Below, piece after piece: positions 24,518 through 34,560 of a stretch of 57,094 bases of DNA. The position numbers and the translations under genes were made by a program. Each line of letters starts with the position of its first letter. The stretch's first letter is position 1. A model generated the notes under the pieces. It did not search any database, was not told the DNA's origin, and worked only from the letters and a program-made list of their open reading frames with translations. The stretch comes from Cyanobium sp. FGCU6 (lineage in GTDB: Bacteria; Cyanobacteriota; Cyanobacteriia; PCC-6307; Cyanobiaceae): positions 1 through 57,094 of the forward strand of contig JANWUR010000024.1 of the NCBI GenBank assembly GCA_024958655.1. The letters are read 5' to 3'.

Positions 24518-26218
24518 TCACGACGAGCAGCTGTAGTGCGAGATGCCGCCGGCCTGGAAGAACTCGCGGGGCTTCAACCGGTCGTAACGGGCCGCCAGCG
24601 GCTCGGGCAGTTCGCTGTAGGGATTGAGGAACACCGCCTGCAGCTCCTGGAGCGCAGTGGTGTCGCCCCCGGCGGCCTGCTCGTAGGCCGGGGCGATCAG
24701 CCACTCGCGCCAGGTGATCGCCGGGTTCACAGCTCTCATCGCCGCGGAGGTGGCGAGCGGCTTGCCCTGGGCCGTGATCGCCGCACTCCAGCGCTCCAGC
24801 CAGCGGCTCCATTCGCCGTCGAGCTCCTCAGAGCTGGGCAGGTAGAAACTCTGCTTCAGGGCTGACAGCTGCTCGGGGATCGCAGCGGCAGGGTGGGCGG
24901 CAAGCTCCGCGAGCTGGCGGAAGGCGATGGTGTAGTCGGCCCGGGAGCTGGCCAGCAACTGCAGCAGCTCCTGCACGAGTTCCGCGTCGTAGCGGCTCAG
25001 GCCGACCTTGCCGGCCCACATCGTCTCCAGCGCCTGTGCCATCGCGCCTGCAAAGCCGTCCTGGATCCCCTCCAGTTGCGTCAGAGCATCGGTGTTCTGC
25101 TCCAGCAGCGGTCTGAGCGATTTCACGAACATCCCGTAATTCACCTCGGCCGCCGCCGGCTGGTTGAAGAAGCAGAAGTGTTCGCCGCCGCCGGTCCAGG
25201 GTTGGAACCGCGGATCGAACAGTTCGCAGAAGCCGAATGGCCCGTAGTCGAGGGTGTACCCACCGGCGGCGCAGTTGTCGCTGTTGAAATTGCCCTGGCA
25301 GTAGCCCACCCGCATCCAGTTCGCCACCAGCGCCGTGAGCCGCCCGCGGAACAACCGCGCCAGCTCCACCACCTGCTCGCTGAAGGCCAGAGCCGGATCG
25401 ATCTCCGGCCGGTAGTTGCGCTCGATCAGATGCGCCACGATCAGCTGCAGCTCGCTGAGCGCCTCCGGATGCGCCTGGCTGCGGGCCCGGCGGGCGAACA
25501 GCTCCAGCTGGCCCACCCGCAGAAACGAGGGCGCCACACGGGTGGTGATCGCCGCCGGGTTGTCCACCAGGATGTCCGGATCGAAGGAGCGGGAGTTCGG
25601 CGCGTACCAAGGCCTGCGCACGCTTTCGGCCCGCGACATGTAGAGGGTGAGCGAACGCGACGTGGGAACCCCCAGGGCGTGCATGAACTCCTGCGCCAGA
25701 AACTCGCGCACGCTCGAACGCAGCACGGCGCGTCCATCGGCCCCGCGGCAGTAGGGCGTGGGGCCACCACCCTTCAGCTGCATCTCCCAACGCCGGCCGT
25801 TGAACAGGCCCTCGAACACGGAAATGGCGCGGCCGTCGCCATAGCCATTGCCGGTGCCGAACGGGCACTGCTGGATGTATTCGGTGCCGTAGATCGAGAG
25901 CGCGTAGCCGGTGGCCCAGCCGAACGGCCGCATCGGCTCGAGCGACGCAGAGATGTCGCCGGAGAACAGGCGACGGAACCGGTCGTCGTGGACCAGCTCC
26001 TCGCTCAGGCCCAGCTCGTGGAACAGGGTGCGGCTGTGCGCCACCGCCTCTGCTGCCGGCATCGGCGTTGGCGTGACCGGAACGTAATGACCGGAGAACA
26101 CCTGGCGCGGCCGGTGATCGTTGCCATCGCCGCTGGCCTGGGGATCGGCCCGCAGGGAATCCAGCAGCGAATAATCGGCCCGCTGCGCGAACTCGGCGAA
26201 GCTTGTCGTTGTCGTCAC
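24518..26218 (-). CDS. selO: Protein adenylyltransferase SelO (YdiU/UPF0061)
   Basis: This pseudokinase-fold enzyme transfers AMP to Ser/Thr/Tyr of target proteins and is linked to oxidative stress in characterised members. From the GTG at 26218 it has 566 residues, starting MTTTTSFAEFAQRADYSLLD. Conserved blocks are QCPFGTGNGYGDGRAISVFE, LKGGGPTPYCRGADGRAVLR, SSVREFLAQEFMHALGVPTS and YCQGNFNSDNCAAGGYTLDY. The tail ends HYSCSS, with the conserved near-terminal Cys. An in-frame ATG at 26272 is an alternative start. It is downstream of sbcC on the same strand. Confidence 0.93.
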   Translation of the reverse strand: MTTTTSFAEFAQRADYSLLDSLRADPQASGDGNDHRPRQVFSGHYVPVTPTPMPAAEAVAHSRTLFHELGLSEELVHDDRFRRLFSGDISASLEPMRPFGWATGYALSIYGTEYIQQCPFGTGNGYGDGRAISVFEGLFNGRRWEMQLKGGGPTPYCRGADGRAVLRSSVREFLAQEFMHALGVPTSRSLTLYMSRAESVRRPWYAPNSRSFDPDILVDNPAAITTRVAPSFLRVGQLELFARRARSQAHPEALSELQLIVAHLIERNYRPEIDPALAFSEQVVELARLFRGRLTALVANWMRVGYCQGNFNSDNCAAGGYTLDYGPFGFCELFDPRFQPWTGGGEHFCFFNQPAAAEVNYGMFVKSLRPLLEQNTDALTQLEGIQDGFAGAMAQALETMWAGKVGLSRYDAELVQELLQLLASSRADYTIAFRQLAELAAHPAAAIPEQLSALKQSFYLPSSEELDGEWSRWLERWSAAITAQGKPLATSAAMRAVNPAITWREWLIAPAYEQAAGGDTTALQELQAVFLNPYSELPEPLAARYDRLKPREFFQAGGISHYSCSS

Positions 26219-26313
26219 GGGTTTCTCGGGACTGGGCTTGCCGGGGCCAGGCCCCGAGGCGAACACGACCATCCTGGCGACCCTGTCGCCATCAGCGGCG
26301 CCCCGGACGCGGC

Positions 26314-29300
26314 TCAGTCCATCACCGTGGCGCGCACCACCGCCACCGACCCTCGCTCGCTGGCGCTCACCTCGATGCCCGCCCGGATCCGCTCGCGCAG
26401 GGCGCCCACATGGCTGATGATCCCGATCAGCCGGCCCCCCTCGCGCAGACGGTCGAGTTCGTCCATCGCCAGCTGCAGGTTGTCGGGATCGAGGGTGCCG
26501 AACCCCTCGTCGATGAACAGGGCCTCCAGGTGCACACCGCCCGCATGGGCCTGCACGGTGTCGGCCACGCCCAGGGCCAGAGCCAGCGACGCCTGGAACG
26601 TCTCCCCGCCCGAGAGGCTGTTCACCTCCCGCTCCTCGCCCGTGTAGGCATCCAGCACCCGCAGACCCAGGCCCGCCTGGCGGCCGCCGCGCCCGCCGGC
26701 ATCGGTGAGCCGCAGCTGGTAGCGACCCGCCGTCATCAGCTCCAGCCGCTGGTTGGCGAACCCGCAGATCTCGCCCAGATAGGTGGAAAGCACCCAGCGC
26801 TGCAGGGAGATGTGGGGGGCGGAGCGGCCGCTGCAGCGGTCGGCCACGGCCTGGAGACGCTGCGCCCGCTGCCGCTCCTGCGCCAGGGCGGCCGCCCCCT
26901 GGCGGTGCTCGGCGGCCAGCCGCTCGATCTCGCCCTGGGCCCCCCGGGCCTGGGTGTCGGCGCGGGTGGCCAGGGTGCGGGCGGCATCGGCGGTGGCCTG
27001 CGCCGCCGCGGCGGCGGCCGTGTCGGGTCGCTCCTCGGGCAGCGCCGCCAGCTCGGGCGCCGCCAGCGCACCCCGCAGTTCGATCACCTCCCGTTCGTAA
27101 CCCGCGATCCGCTCGGCCCAGTGCCGGCGCCTGCCCTCCTCCACCAGGGCCGCCAGCACCGCCGCCCCGTCGGCGAAGCCCGTGCCGGCCAGCTCGCTCG
27201 CCAGCCGCTCCATCGCGCGCTCCAGCCGGCTCGTGCCGCGGCTCCACTCCGCGGCGCTGCTGGCCAGCGCCCGCAGGCCGCTCTGCAGCGGGCCGAACGC
27301 CTCCAGCACCGCCGCCGGCTCCACCTCCTCCCCCAGCTCCCGGGCGATGCCCGCGCGCAGCACCGCCGCCCGCTGCTCCTCGTCCGCCGCCGCCCGCAGC
27401 TGCAGGGCCCGCTCGGTGCCGGCCGCCTGCACAGCCGCCTGCAGGCTCTGCAGGTGGCGATCGTGGTCGCTGAGCACCGCCTCCAGCGCCTCGATCGCCA
27501 CCGCCGCCTCCTGGGCGGCGGTCCGATCGGCCGCCGCCTGGCGAGCCCCCTCCACCGCGGCGGCGGGATCCCCGGCCGCCTCGCCCGCCTTCTCCAGCAG
27601 CGCCTTCAGCTCCGCCTCGGCGGTGGCCAGGGCCGTCGCCGCCGCCCGCGCGGCGCCGGTGGCGGCTTCCACCGCCGCCTCGGCGCTCTTGATCCGCTCC
27701 TCTCCCACCGGCTCGCGGTCGCTGTGCGCCGGCCGGGGATGCTCCAGGGCGCCGCACACCGGGCAGGGGTCGCCCCTGCGAAGCCCCTGCGCCAGCCGGG
27801 CCGCCATGCCGGCGATCTGGGCCTGGCGCAGATCCAGCAGCGCCGCCAGGGCGCGGTTGCGCTCGGCGTCGGCACGGTTGCGCCCCGCCTCGGCCGTGCT
27901 CAACCGCTGGCGCGCCGGAGCCACGGCCATCGCCGATCGGGCCCGCTCGCCCGCCTCCTCGGCGGCCCTCTGCAGGCCGCTGAGCCGGTCGCGGGCGCTA
28001 CAGGCCCGCTGCAGCGCCTCGGCGTCGGCCAGGCGTTGCCGCTGCCGCTGCTCCAGCGCCGCGGCGGCACGGCCCTGGTCGCCCTCTGCCACCTGGGCCC
28101 GCCGGCCGGCTTCAACGGCCCGGACGGCGGCCTGCTGCGCCTCCTGGGCCTGCTGGCACAACGCCTGCACCTCCGCCCGCCGGGCGGCCAGATCGTTGCT
28201 GGCGGCGGTCAGATCATCCAGGCTCGGCAACGCCTGCAGGGGCAACAGCCGCACGGAGGGGGGCAGAGCACGGGCCCGCTCGCGCGCCCGCACCGCCTGC
28301 CGCAGTTGCTCGGCGATCGTGCCCTTCAGGCTCTCGAGGTCGTAGCGGGCGCTGTCCTCCTCGGCGGCGCTGGCGCGCAGGGCCTCGGCCCGCTCGGCCC
28401 GCTGCAGGCGCTGGCGAAACTCCTCCACACTCGCCCGCTGGCTCTCGCGTTCAGCCAAGCGGGCGCTGGCGGCCGCCCGCCGGTCCCAGCGCTCGGCCAG
28501 GCTGTCGCAGACGGCCCTGGCCTGCCGGGCCACCTCGAGTGCAGCGCTGCGTCGCTCCAGGTCGGCGGCGGTCATCGCCACCACCGCCGCGATCCGCTCG
28601 CACAGCCGATCGAGATCCTCCTGGGTCTCCGGCAGCGCCCCGCTGGCCGACTCGGCGCTGGGATCGGGCGCCGCCGGGGCATGGGCGCTCCATTCGTGCG
28701 CCGCCTGCCGCCGCAGCACCTCGAGCGCCCGGTTGCGCTCCGCCAGCTCGATCCGCGCCGCCCGGTCCCGCTCCTCCAGCCAGCTGCTCGCCTGCTCGAA
28801 CAGCACCGTGTCGAAGAGGGTTTTCAGCAGCGCTTCGCGCTCCTCGCCGCCGGCGCGCAGCACCGCGGCGAAACGGCCCTGGGGCAGCAGGATCACCTGG
28901 CGGAACTGTGCCGCGTTCAGCCCAACCAGCCGCTCCACCTCCTGGTTCACCTCGCTGGTGCGGCTGGCGATCGTCTGCCGCTCGCCGCCGCCCAGCCGGA
29001 ACAGGGCCGCCTGCGCCGCCCGCTCGACCGTGCCGCTGCCCCGTGCGCGCGGCGCGCTGTGGGCCGGCGAGCGCTCCACCCGGTAGCGCACGCCGCCGCA
29101 GGAGAACTCCAGCACCACCTGCGGCAACGCCCCGGCGGCGGCGTGATCCGACTTCAGCCCCTTGAGATTGCGATCGCCCGACACCTCGCCGTAGAGGGCG
29201 AAGCAGAGGGCATCGAGCAGGAAGGTCTTGCCGGCGCCGGTGCTGCCGTGGATCAGGAACAGACCCTCCGGGCTGAGGGCATCGAAACTGATCGCGGTGG

Positions 29301-29349
29301 GTTCGGCATAGGGCCCGAAGGCCTCGATGCGCAGGAGATGGGGCTTCAT
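26314..29349 (-). CDS. sbcC: DNA repair exonuclease ATPase subunit SbcC
   Basis: The protein is 1011 residues of the SMC/Rad50 class. Walker A is HGSTGAGKTFLLDALCFALY near residue 35. Long coiled-coil arms flank a zinc hook, Cys529-x2-Cys532 (CPVCGALEHP), almost exactly at the centre. The C-terminal signature NSLSGGETFQASLALALGVA and Walker B EALFIDEGFGTLDPDNLQLA complete the ATPase. With SbcD it opens hairpins and processes double-strand ends. Its ATG overlaps the sbcD stop. Very high GC makes long spurious frames on the other strand. Confidence 0.97.
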   Translation of the reverse strand: MKPHLLRIEAFGPYAEPTAISFDALSPEGLFLIHGSTGAGKTFLLDALCFALYGEVSGDRNLKGLKSDHAAAGALPQVVLEFSCGGVRYRVERSPAHSAPRARGSGTVERAAQAALFRLGGGERQTIASRTSEVNQEVERLVGLNAAQFRQVILLPQGRFAAVLRAGGEEREALLKTLFDTVLFEQASSWLEERDRAARIELAERNRALEVLRRQAAHEWSAHAPAAPDPSAESASGALPETQEDLDRLCERIAAVVAMTAADLERRSAALEVARQARAVCDSLAERWDRRAAASARLAERESQRASVEEFRQRLQRAERAEALRASAAEEDSARYDLESLKGTIAEQLRQAVRARERARALPPSVRLLPLQALPSLDDLTAASNDLAARRAEVQALCQQAQEAQQAAVRAVEAGRRAQVAEGDQGRAAAALEQRQRQRLADAEALQRACSARDRLSGLQRAAEEAGERARSAMAVAPARQRLSTAEAGRNRADAERNRALAALLDLRQAQIAGMAARLAQGLRRGDPCPVCGALEHPRPAHSDREPVGEERIKSAEAAVEAATGAARAAATALATAEAELKALLEKAGEAAGDPAAAVEGARQAAADRTAAQEAAVAIEALEAVLSDHDRHLQSLQAAVQAAGTERALQLRAAADEEQRAAVLRAGIARELGEEVEPAAVLEAFGPLQSGLRALASSAAEWSRGTSRLERAMERLASELAGTGFADGAAVLAALVEEGRRRHWAERIAGYEREVIELRGALAAPELAALPEERPDTAAAAAAQATADAARTLATRADTQARGAQGEIERLAAEHRQGAAALAQERQRAQRLQAVADRCSGRSAPHISLQRWVLSTYLGEICGFANQRLELMTAGRYQLRLTDAGGRGGRQAGLGLRVLDAYTGEEREVNSLSGGETFQASLALALGVADTVQAHAGGVHLEALFIDEGFGTLDPDNLQLAMDELDRLREGGRLIGIISHVGALRERIRAGIEVSASERGSVAVVRATVMD

Positions 29350-30518
29350 CGCGTCCTGGCCCGCTCCGCCGCCTGCAGCGCCGCGCGCAGCAGCGCCTCC
29401 TCCTCCGGCCTCACGGCCCGACCCTGCTGGTCGACGAAGAAAGCGGTGGCCAGCTCCAGCGGCGAGGCGGCCTCGCGCACCCGCCGGTCGCGCTCGCCGC
29501 GGCTGCCGGGCTCCACCGCCTGCGGCCGGTGGCGCAGCTCCGCCACATGGGGAAAGCGCTGCCGCAGCCGGGCCATGGCCTGCAGGGGCAGGTGGTCGTC
29601 GGTGAGGATCACCCGCACCCAGGCCCGCTCCGCCGCTTCATGGCGGGGATCCGTGAGCAACGCCTCGATGCCGCCCTCCAGGGTGCGCAGGGGCCTGCCC
29701 ACCCCCAGCGGCACCACCTCCACCTGCACTCCACCAGCCGCATCGAGCTCCACGATCCGCACCGACTTGCGCTGATGCTCCTCGGAGAAGGAATAGGGCA
29801 GGGGCGTGCCCGAATAGGCCAGGCGCGGGCCATCGAGCTGCTGCGAGCCGTGCAGATGCCCCAGGGCCACGTAGTCGAAGCCGGCGAAGGTGGCCACGCC
29901 CACCCGGTCCACATTGCCCACCGTGAGCTCCCGCTCCGAGTCGCAGCCCTCGCCGCCGGCCACGAAGGTGTGGGCCACCAGCACCGAGCGCTGCCGGCTG
30001 CGGCGGTCGCGGTGGATCCGCTCCAGCGCCAGGGCGGTCACCTCCTGGTGGCGCAGCCGCGGCAGCACCTCCTCGGGGCCGGGTTCGGCCAGCAGGGGCG
30101 CATCCACAGAGGGTTCAAGGTAGGGGAGGGGGTAGATCGCCACCGGCCCGCCGCCGCGCCGCGGCTCCACCAGCACCGGTTCGGCGGCCCGGCGCACATC
30201 GCCACGGATCGTCACCCCGAGCGAGCGCAGCAGGCCGTCGTAGGTGGACACGCGCACGTGGGAATCGTGGTTGCCGGCGATCGCCACCACGGCGGCGCCG
30301 CCACCGCGCAGCCGCGAGAGGGTGTCGTTGAACAGCTGCACCGCCTCCGACGGCGGGATCGCCCGGTCGTAGAGATCGCCGGCGATCAGCACGGCATCCA
30401 CCTCCGCCGCCGCCGCCAGCTCCGCGATCCGCTCCAGGGCGGCCGCCTGCTCGCCGAGCAGCGAGGCCCCGTGGAACAGGCGGCCGAGATGCCAGTCGGA
30501 GGTGTGGAGAAGGCGCAT
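29346..30518 (-). CDS. sbcD: DNA repair exonuclease nuclease subunit SbcD
   Basis: The protein is 390 residues of the Mre11 type. Metal-site motifs appear in order: LLHTSDWHLGRLF, VLIAGDLYDRAIPPSEA, VAIAGNHDSHVRV, SVLVAHTFVAGGE and YVALGHLHGSQQL. It partners SbcC. The ATG at 30518 faces aroB across 72 bp, so promoters for both directions lie there. Confidence 0.97.
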   Translation of the reverse strand: MRLLHTSDWHLGRLFHGASLLGEQAAALERIAELAAAAEVDAVLIAGDLYDRAIPPSEAVQLFNDTLSRLRGGGAAVVAIAGNHDSHVRVSTYDGLLRSLGVTIRGDVRRAAEPVLVEPRRGGGPVAIYPLPYLEPSVDAPLLAEPGPEEVLPRLRHQEVTALALERIHRDRRSRQRSVLVAHTFVAGGEGCDSERELTVGNVDRVGVATFAGFDYVALGHLHGSQQLDGPRLAYSGTPLPYSFSEEHQRKSVRIVELDAAGGVQVEVVPLGVGRPLRTLEGGIEALLTDPRHEAAERAWVRVILTDDHLPLQAMARLRQRFPHVAELRHRPQAVEPGSRGERDRRVREAASPLELATAFFVDQQGRAVRPEEEALLRAALQAAERARTR

Positions 30519-30590
30519 CGCCCGATCATCACCGCTTCACGGCCCGGGGCATCGCCGTAGCCTCAGGCCACCGCCGCCGCCAGCCCCGCG

Positions 30591-31721
30591 ATGACCACTG
30601 CGCTCCCCACCCTTCGCACGATCGCGGTGGAGCTGAGCGCCAACCCCTATCCGATCGTGATCGGCGCCGGCAGCCTCGACCTGCTCGGCGAGCAGGTGCG
30701 GCTGCGCGGCTTCAAGGCCGGCACCAAGGTGCTGGTGGTCACCAACCCCGCGGTGCACGGGCCCTACGGCGCCCGGGCGCTGGCCAGCCTGGCGGGCGCC
30801 GGATTCGAGGCCTCCGAACGGGTGATCGAGGCCGGCGAGGATCAGAAGACCCCCGCCACCGTGGCCCTGATCCACGACGCCGCCTTCGAGCGGCGGCTGG
30901 AGCGCGGCTCGCTGATCGTGGCCCTCGGCGGCGGCGTGGTGGGGGACATGGCCGGTTTCGCCGCCGCCAGCTGGCTGCGGGGCATCGCCGTGGTGCAGGT
31001 GCCCACCACGCTGCTGGCGATGGTGGATGCGGCGATCGGCGGCAAGACCGGCGTGAACCATCCCGGTGGCAAGAACCTGATCGGCGCCTTCCATCAACCC
31101 CGGCTCGTGCTGATCGATCCCGATGTGCTCGCCACCCTGCCGGGCCGCGAGTTCCGGGCCGGCATGGCCGAGGTGATCAAGTACGGCGTGATCGGCGATC
31201 CCGAGCTGTTTGCCTCCCTGGAAGCCGCCCCCTCCGGCCTTGGCGACCGCCAGGCGGTGGGCCCCGCGCTGCTGCAGACCCTGCTGGAGCGTTCGGCGGC
31301 GGCCAAGGCCCGGGTGGTGGCGGCCGACGAGCTGGAGGGAGGCCTGCGGGCGATTCTCAACTACGGCCACACCCTCGGCCACGTGGTCGAAACCCTCACC
31401 GGCTACGGCACCTGTCTGCACGGCGAGGCCGTGGGCCTGGGGATGCTGGCCGCCGGCCGCATCGCCACCACCCTGGGCCTGTGGAGCGCCGCCGAGGAAG
31501 AGCGGCAGCGGCGCCTGATCGCCGCCGCCGGGCTGCCGCTCGATTTCCCCCGGCTGGATCCGGAGGCGGTGCTGCAGTGCCTGCAGGGCGACAAGAAGGT
31601 GCGCGAGGGGCGGGTGCGCTTCGTGCTGCCCACCGCCATCGGTGAGGTGGTGATCCGCGACGACGTCAGCGCCGCGGTGATCCGCAGCAGCCTGGCGGAG
31701 CTTGGCGCCGTTCCTGCCTGA
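30591..31721 (+). CDS. aroB: 3-dehydroquinate synthase
   Basis: The protein is 376 residues and carries out the second step of the shikimate pathway, converting DAHP to 3-dehydroquinate. The NAD-binding part includes [15 protein letters not shown] and [20 protein letters not shown]. The active-site block is [35 protein letters not shown], followed by [12 protein letters not shown] and [17 protein letters not shown] with the zinc histidines. The stop lies 12 bases from the convergent antiporter gene. Confidence 0.97.
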   Translation: MTTALPTLRTIAVELSANPYPIVIGAGSLDLLGEQVRLRGFKAGTKVLVVTNPAVHGPYGARALASLAGAGFEASERVIEAGEDQKTPATVALIHDAAFERRLERGSLIVALGGGVVGDMAGFAAASWLRGIAVVQVPTTLLAMVDAAIGGKTGVNHPGGKNLIGAFHQPRLVLIDPDVLATLPGREFRAGMAEVIKYGVIGDPELFASLEAAPSGLGDRQAVGPALLQTLLERSAAAKARVVAADELEGGLRAILNYGHTLGHVVETLTGYGTCLHGEAVGLGMLAAGRIATTLGLWSAAEEERQRRLIAAAGLPLDFPRLDPEAVLQCLQGDKKVREGRVRFVLPTAIGEVVIRDDVSAAVIRSSLAELGAVPA

Positions 31722-31733
31722 AGAGCTGTGCGA

Positions 31734-33017
31734 TCAGGGCGCCGGCGCCGGCGCGGGCATCGGCCCCGACAGCCCGAGGCGACGCGCCAGCCAGGGGGCG
31801 GTGAAGCCCTGCAGGCCCACGGTGATCAGGATCGTGAGGAACACCAGCCCCTTGAGCGAGCCCGCGCCCGCCACCCCGGCCGCATCGAGCTGCAGGGCAA
31901 ACAGGCTCGCCACCGCGGCGGTGACGATCCCCCGCGGCGCGATCCAGCTCACCAGCAGCTTCTCGCGCCAGTCGAGCGACGGCAGCCCCAGACCCGCCAG
32001 CAGCACCACCAGGCCGCGCACCAGGGTGAGCCCCAGCACGCAGGCCACACCCCCCAGCCCCAGCGGGCTCAGCTCCGTCCATGACACATCCGCCGCCAGC
32101 AACGGGAACAGCACGGTGATCGCCAGCATCGCCAGCTGGCGAATCGCCCGATCCAGCTCGGTGGCGGCGTACTCCTGGCGCAGACCCACCACCACCCCGG
32201 CGCTCACCGCCGCGGGGAAGCCCGATTGCGGCAGCACCGCCTCACAGCCGCTGAACAGCAGGAACAGCACCCCCAGGCTGAGCTGCAGCGGCAGGGCATC
32301 GAACGGTGGTGGGCTGGCGGCCAAGCCACCATCCGAGGTCCCATCGGCGGGGGCGGGCTCCTCAGCCGGCGTCTCCGGCAGCCGGCTCAGCAGCAGCGAG
32401 AGCAGCAGGCCCGCCAGGGCGCCGGCGGCCACCCCACCGCCCAGGCGCAGCAGCAGGCGGCTCAACACATCGGTCCAGCTGTCGAGGCTGCCGATCGCCA
32501 GCTGCAGCAGCAGCAGGGCCAGCACCGCCCCCACCGGCTCCAGGATCAGCCCCTCCGCCTCCAGCAGCACACCCAGATCGGGTGTGAGGCGCAGCTCCTG
32601 CACCAGCGGCGTCACCACCGTGGGCCCGGTGGCCAGCGCAATCGCCGCGTACACCAGCGACAGCGGCAGATCCAGGCCCGTGAGCCCGTAGGCCAGCTCG
32701 GCGGCGCCTGCAAAACCCAGCAGCGAGCGCACCACCACCAGCTGCAGCACTGAACGCTGCAGGTCCCGCCCGGCCAGCCGCAGCTTCAGGCCGCCATCGA
32801 ACAGCACCAGACTCACGAGCAGACCCACCAGGGGCTCCAGGCCCCGGCCGAGGATCTCCGGCTGGATCCAGTCCAGACCGGCGTGCCCGAGCAGCAGCCC
32901 GACTGCCAGCAGCAGCACCACTGCCGGCAGGCCGGTGAAGCGCGCAATCGTCTGGGCGGCGGCTCCGGCGAAGGAGGCGGCCCCCCAGATCAGCGCCAAC
33001 CGATCGGAGATCTGCAT
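31734..33017 (-). CDS. Cation:proton antiporter (CPA family)
   Basis: The protein is 427 residues from the ATG at 33017 (MQISDRLALIWGAASFAGAA), 14 bases after the hli stop. About 11-12 hydrophobic helices are visible, including LPAVVLLLAVGLLLGHAGLD, LVGLLVSLVLFDGGLKLRLA and VYAAIALATGPTVVTPLVQE. A Pro/Ala-rich cytoplasmic loop (ETPAEEPAPADGTSDGG) splits the two halves. It resembles NhaP-type Na+/H+ antiporters. Ion specificity cannot be told. An upstream in-frame ATG at 33095 overlaps hli and is less likely. Confidence 0.88.
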   Translation of the reverse strand: MQISDRLALIWGAASFAGAAAQTIARFTGLPAVVLLLAVGLLLGHAGLDWIQPEILGRGLEPLVGLLVSLVLFDGGLKLRLAGRDLQRSVLQLVVVRSLLGFAGAAELAYGLTGLDLPLSLVYAAIALATGPTVVTPLVQELRLTPDLGVLLEAEGLILEPVGAVLALLLLQLAIGSLDSWTDVLSRLLLRLGGGVAAGALAGLLLSLLLSRLPETPAEEPAPADGTSDGGLAASPPPFDALPLQLSLGVLFLLFSGCEAVLPQSGFPAAVSAGVVVGLRQEYAATELDRAIRQLAMLAITVLFPLLAADVSWTELSPLGLGGVACVLGLTLVRGLVVLLAGLGLPSLDWREKLLVSWIAPRGIVTAAVASLFALQLDAAGVAGAGSLKGLVFLTILITVGLQGFTAPWLARRLGLSGPMPAPAPAP

Positions 33018-33031
33018 CAACGGCCGGGCGC

Positions 33032-33259
33032 TCAGCCGAGCAGCCAGCGCAGCATCAACGCCAGCTGGCCCAGGATTCCCTGACCCGTGATCCACTCGCC
33101 GGCCACGGCTGCCAGGAAGCCGAGCATCGCCACCCTGCCGTTCAGCCGCTCCACCCCCGCCAGGGCCGCCACGTTCCAGGGGCGGGAGGTGGTGAGCCCT
33201 TCGCCGAAGCGCTCGATCGGCTCGTACCGGTAGGACTCAGGCGACACGGCGGGATCCAC
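33032..33259 (-). CDS. hli: High-light-inducible protein (one-helix chlorophyll-binding)
   Basis: The protein is 75 residues from a GTG at 33259. The chlorophyll-binding helix ERLNGRVAMLGFLAAVAGEW followed by ITGQGILGQL is diagnostic: E and N/R of ExxNGRxAM ligate chlorophyll. HLIPs protect photosystems and chlorophyll biosynthesis. It sits between midA-like and antiporter genes with 14-bp gaps on both sides, so it is likely co-transcribed. This is the clearest cyanobacterial marker in the window. Confidence 0.95.
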   Translation of the reverse strand: MDPAVSPESYRYEPIERFGEGLTTSRPWNVAALAGVERLNGRVAMLGFLAAVAGEWITGQGILGQLALMLRWLLG

Positions 33260-33273
33260 AACTGGGCCGCACC

Positions 33274-34509
33274 CTAGGCGGCCGGGGCCGCATCCACCGG
33301 TTGCGGATCCCGCAGGAAACGGGGCAGGGCGGCCTCGGCGGCCAGTGGCCCGCGGGCGAAGGCGATCCAGCGAAAGTCGCCGAGGGTGAGCGGATCCACC
33401 AGCCGGAGCAGCGCCTCGCGCCGCGCCAGCAGCGACGCCAGCTCAGCGGCGCTTCCCTGCTGCAGACCATGCAGCCGCTCCGCCAGCCCCAGGGCGAGCA
33501 GCGCCTCCCCCTGGCGGCGCCCCCCCAGGGGCCGCCAGCCGGCAGCCAGGGCGGCCGCCTCCAGGCTCTCCATGCATAGGTGGGCCGTGAGGTCCCAGTG
33601 GCCCGGCTCCCGCAGGGGGTCGCCCGAGGCCTGCTGGGCCCGGTAGGCCATCAGCGTGCCGGCCGAGCGCTGGGGCGCGTAGTAGCGGCGGGCCTCGTGG
33701 GCGTAGTCGATCACCAGCAGGTGGCCCTCACCCAGGGCGGCGGCGCAGGCACCCAGCCAGGGGAGCAGGCCCGGGTGCAGTTCCGTGCACCAACCCACCG
33801 GGCGCCTCCCCTCCGCAAAGCGGGGATCCCCGGGGCCCAGCACCCCGGACAGGGGGCCACCGGGCGCCAGGGCGGCCGACGCCTCAGGGGGCAGGGGATC
33901 ACCTGGCTCCAACCGCAACGCGAACGCGCCATCGGCCCCGGCATGCAGCACCACCTCCTGGCACCGCCAGAGGCTGCCGTCCCAGACGATCCGCTCGATC
34001 GCCAGGGCATCCAGCACCTCATGGGCCAGCACCACCCCCCGCACCGGCTCGGCGGCCAGCTCCTCGAAGCTCGCCCAGCGCACCGGCAGCGGTGCCGCCG
34101 CCAGCCGCCGGCGCTGCCGCTCCGCCAGTCCCGGGCTGGGCTCCACCAACACCAGGGAGCAACGCCCGGCCAGGGCGGGACAGTTCGCCGCCAGGGCCTC
34201 CGCCAGCTGCAGGGCCAGCTGACCCTCCCCCGGACCGGTCTCCACCAGGGCCAGCGGGCCCTCGATCACCTCGAGCCACTCCGCCAGCTGGGGGGCCAGC
34301 AGGGAAGCGAACTCCGGGCCCAGGGAAGGGGAGGTGGCGAAGTCGCCGTCGGGGCCGATTCGCAGCCGGCCGCTGCCGTAGGCCCCGTGCTCCGGATCGT
34401 GCAGCACCCATTCCATATAGGTATGGAAGGGCACCCGGCCGCCGGCGGTTTCCAGCCGCTCCTGCAGCCAGGCGGGTACGGCGGGATCGGTGGAAGGCGG
34501 CGGTGCCAC
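33274..34509 (-). CDS. MidA/NDUFAF7-type SAM-dependent methyltransferase
   Basis: The protein is 411 residues from GTG at 34509. PFHTYMEWVLHDPEHGAYGS and DFATSPSLGPEFASLLAPQL open the DUF185 family. The SAM loop is ALVETGPGEGQLALQLAEAL, with VVLAHEVLDALAIERIVWDG and HLLVIDYAHEARRYY further on. The mitochondrial relative methylates an arginine of complex I, and a role in NDH-1 assembly is possible in cyanobacteria. It faces the TPM gene across 51 bp. Confidence 0.9.
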   Translation of the reverse strand: MAPPPSTDPAVPAWLQERLETAGGRVPFHTYMEWVLHDPEHGAYGSGRLRIGPDGDFATSPSLGPEFASLLAPQLAEWLEVIEGPLALVETGPGEGQLALQLAEALAANCPALAGRCSLVLVEPSPGLAERQRRRLAAAPLPVRWASFEELAAEPVRGVVLAHEVLDALAIERIVWDGSLWRCQEVVLHAGADGAFALRLEPGDPLPPEASAALAPGGPLSGVLGPGDPRFAEGRRPVGWCTELHPGLLPWLGACAAALGEGHLLVIDYAHEARRYYAPQRSAGTLMAYRAQQASGDPLREPGHWDLTAHLCMESLEAAALAAGWRPLGGRRQGEALLALGLAERLHGLQQGSAAELASLLARREALLRLVDPLTLGDFRWIAFARGPLAAEAALPRFLRDPQPVDAAPAA

Positions 34510-34560
34510 GCGTTACGGGGGGAGGTCGGGGAGAATGCTGCCCCAGACGCCGCCGTTGCC

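Noticed and set aside
26219..27757. Upstream extension of the SelO frame into a 1079-codon protein
   Set aside because: The extra ~510 codons are Gly/Arg-rich shadow of sbcC in another frame. SelO homologues start at about 26218.
26203..29775. 1190-codon open frame on the plus strand opposite sbcC
   Set aside because: It is an antisense frame created by very high GC and third-position bias. It lacks domain motifs, while the minus strand encodes an unmistakable SbcC and SbcD.
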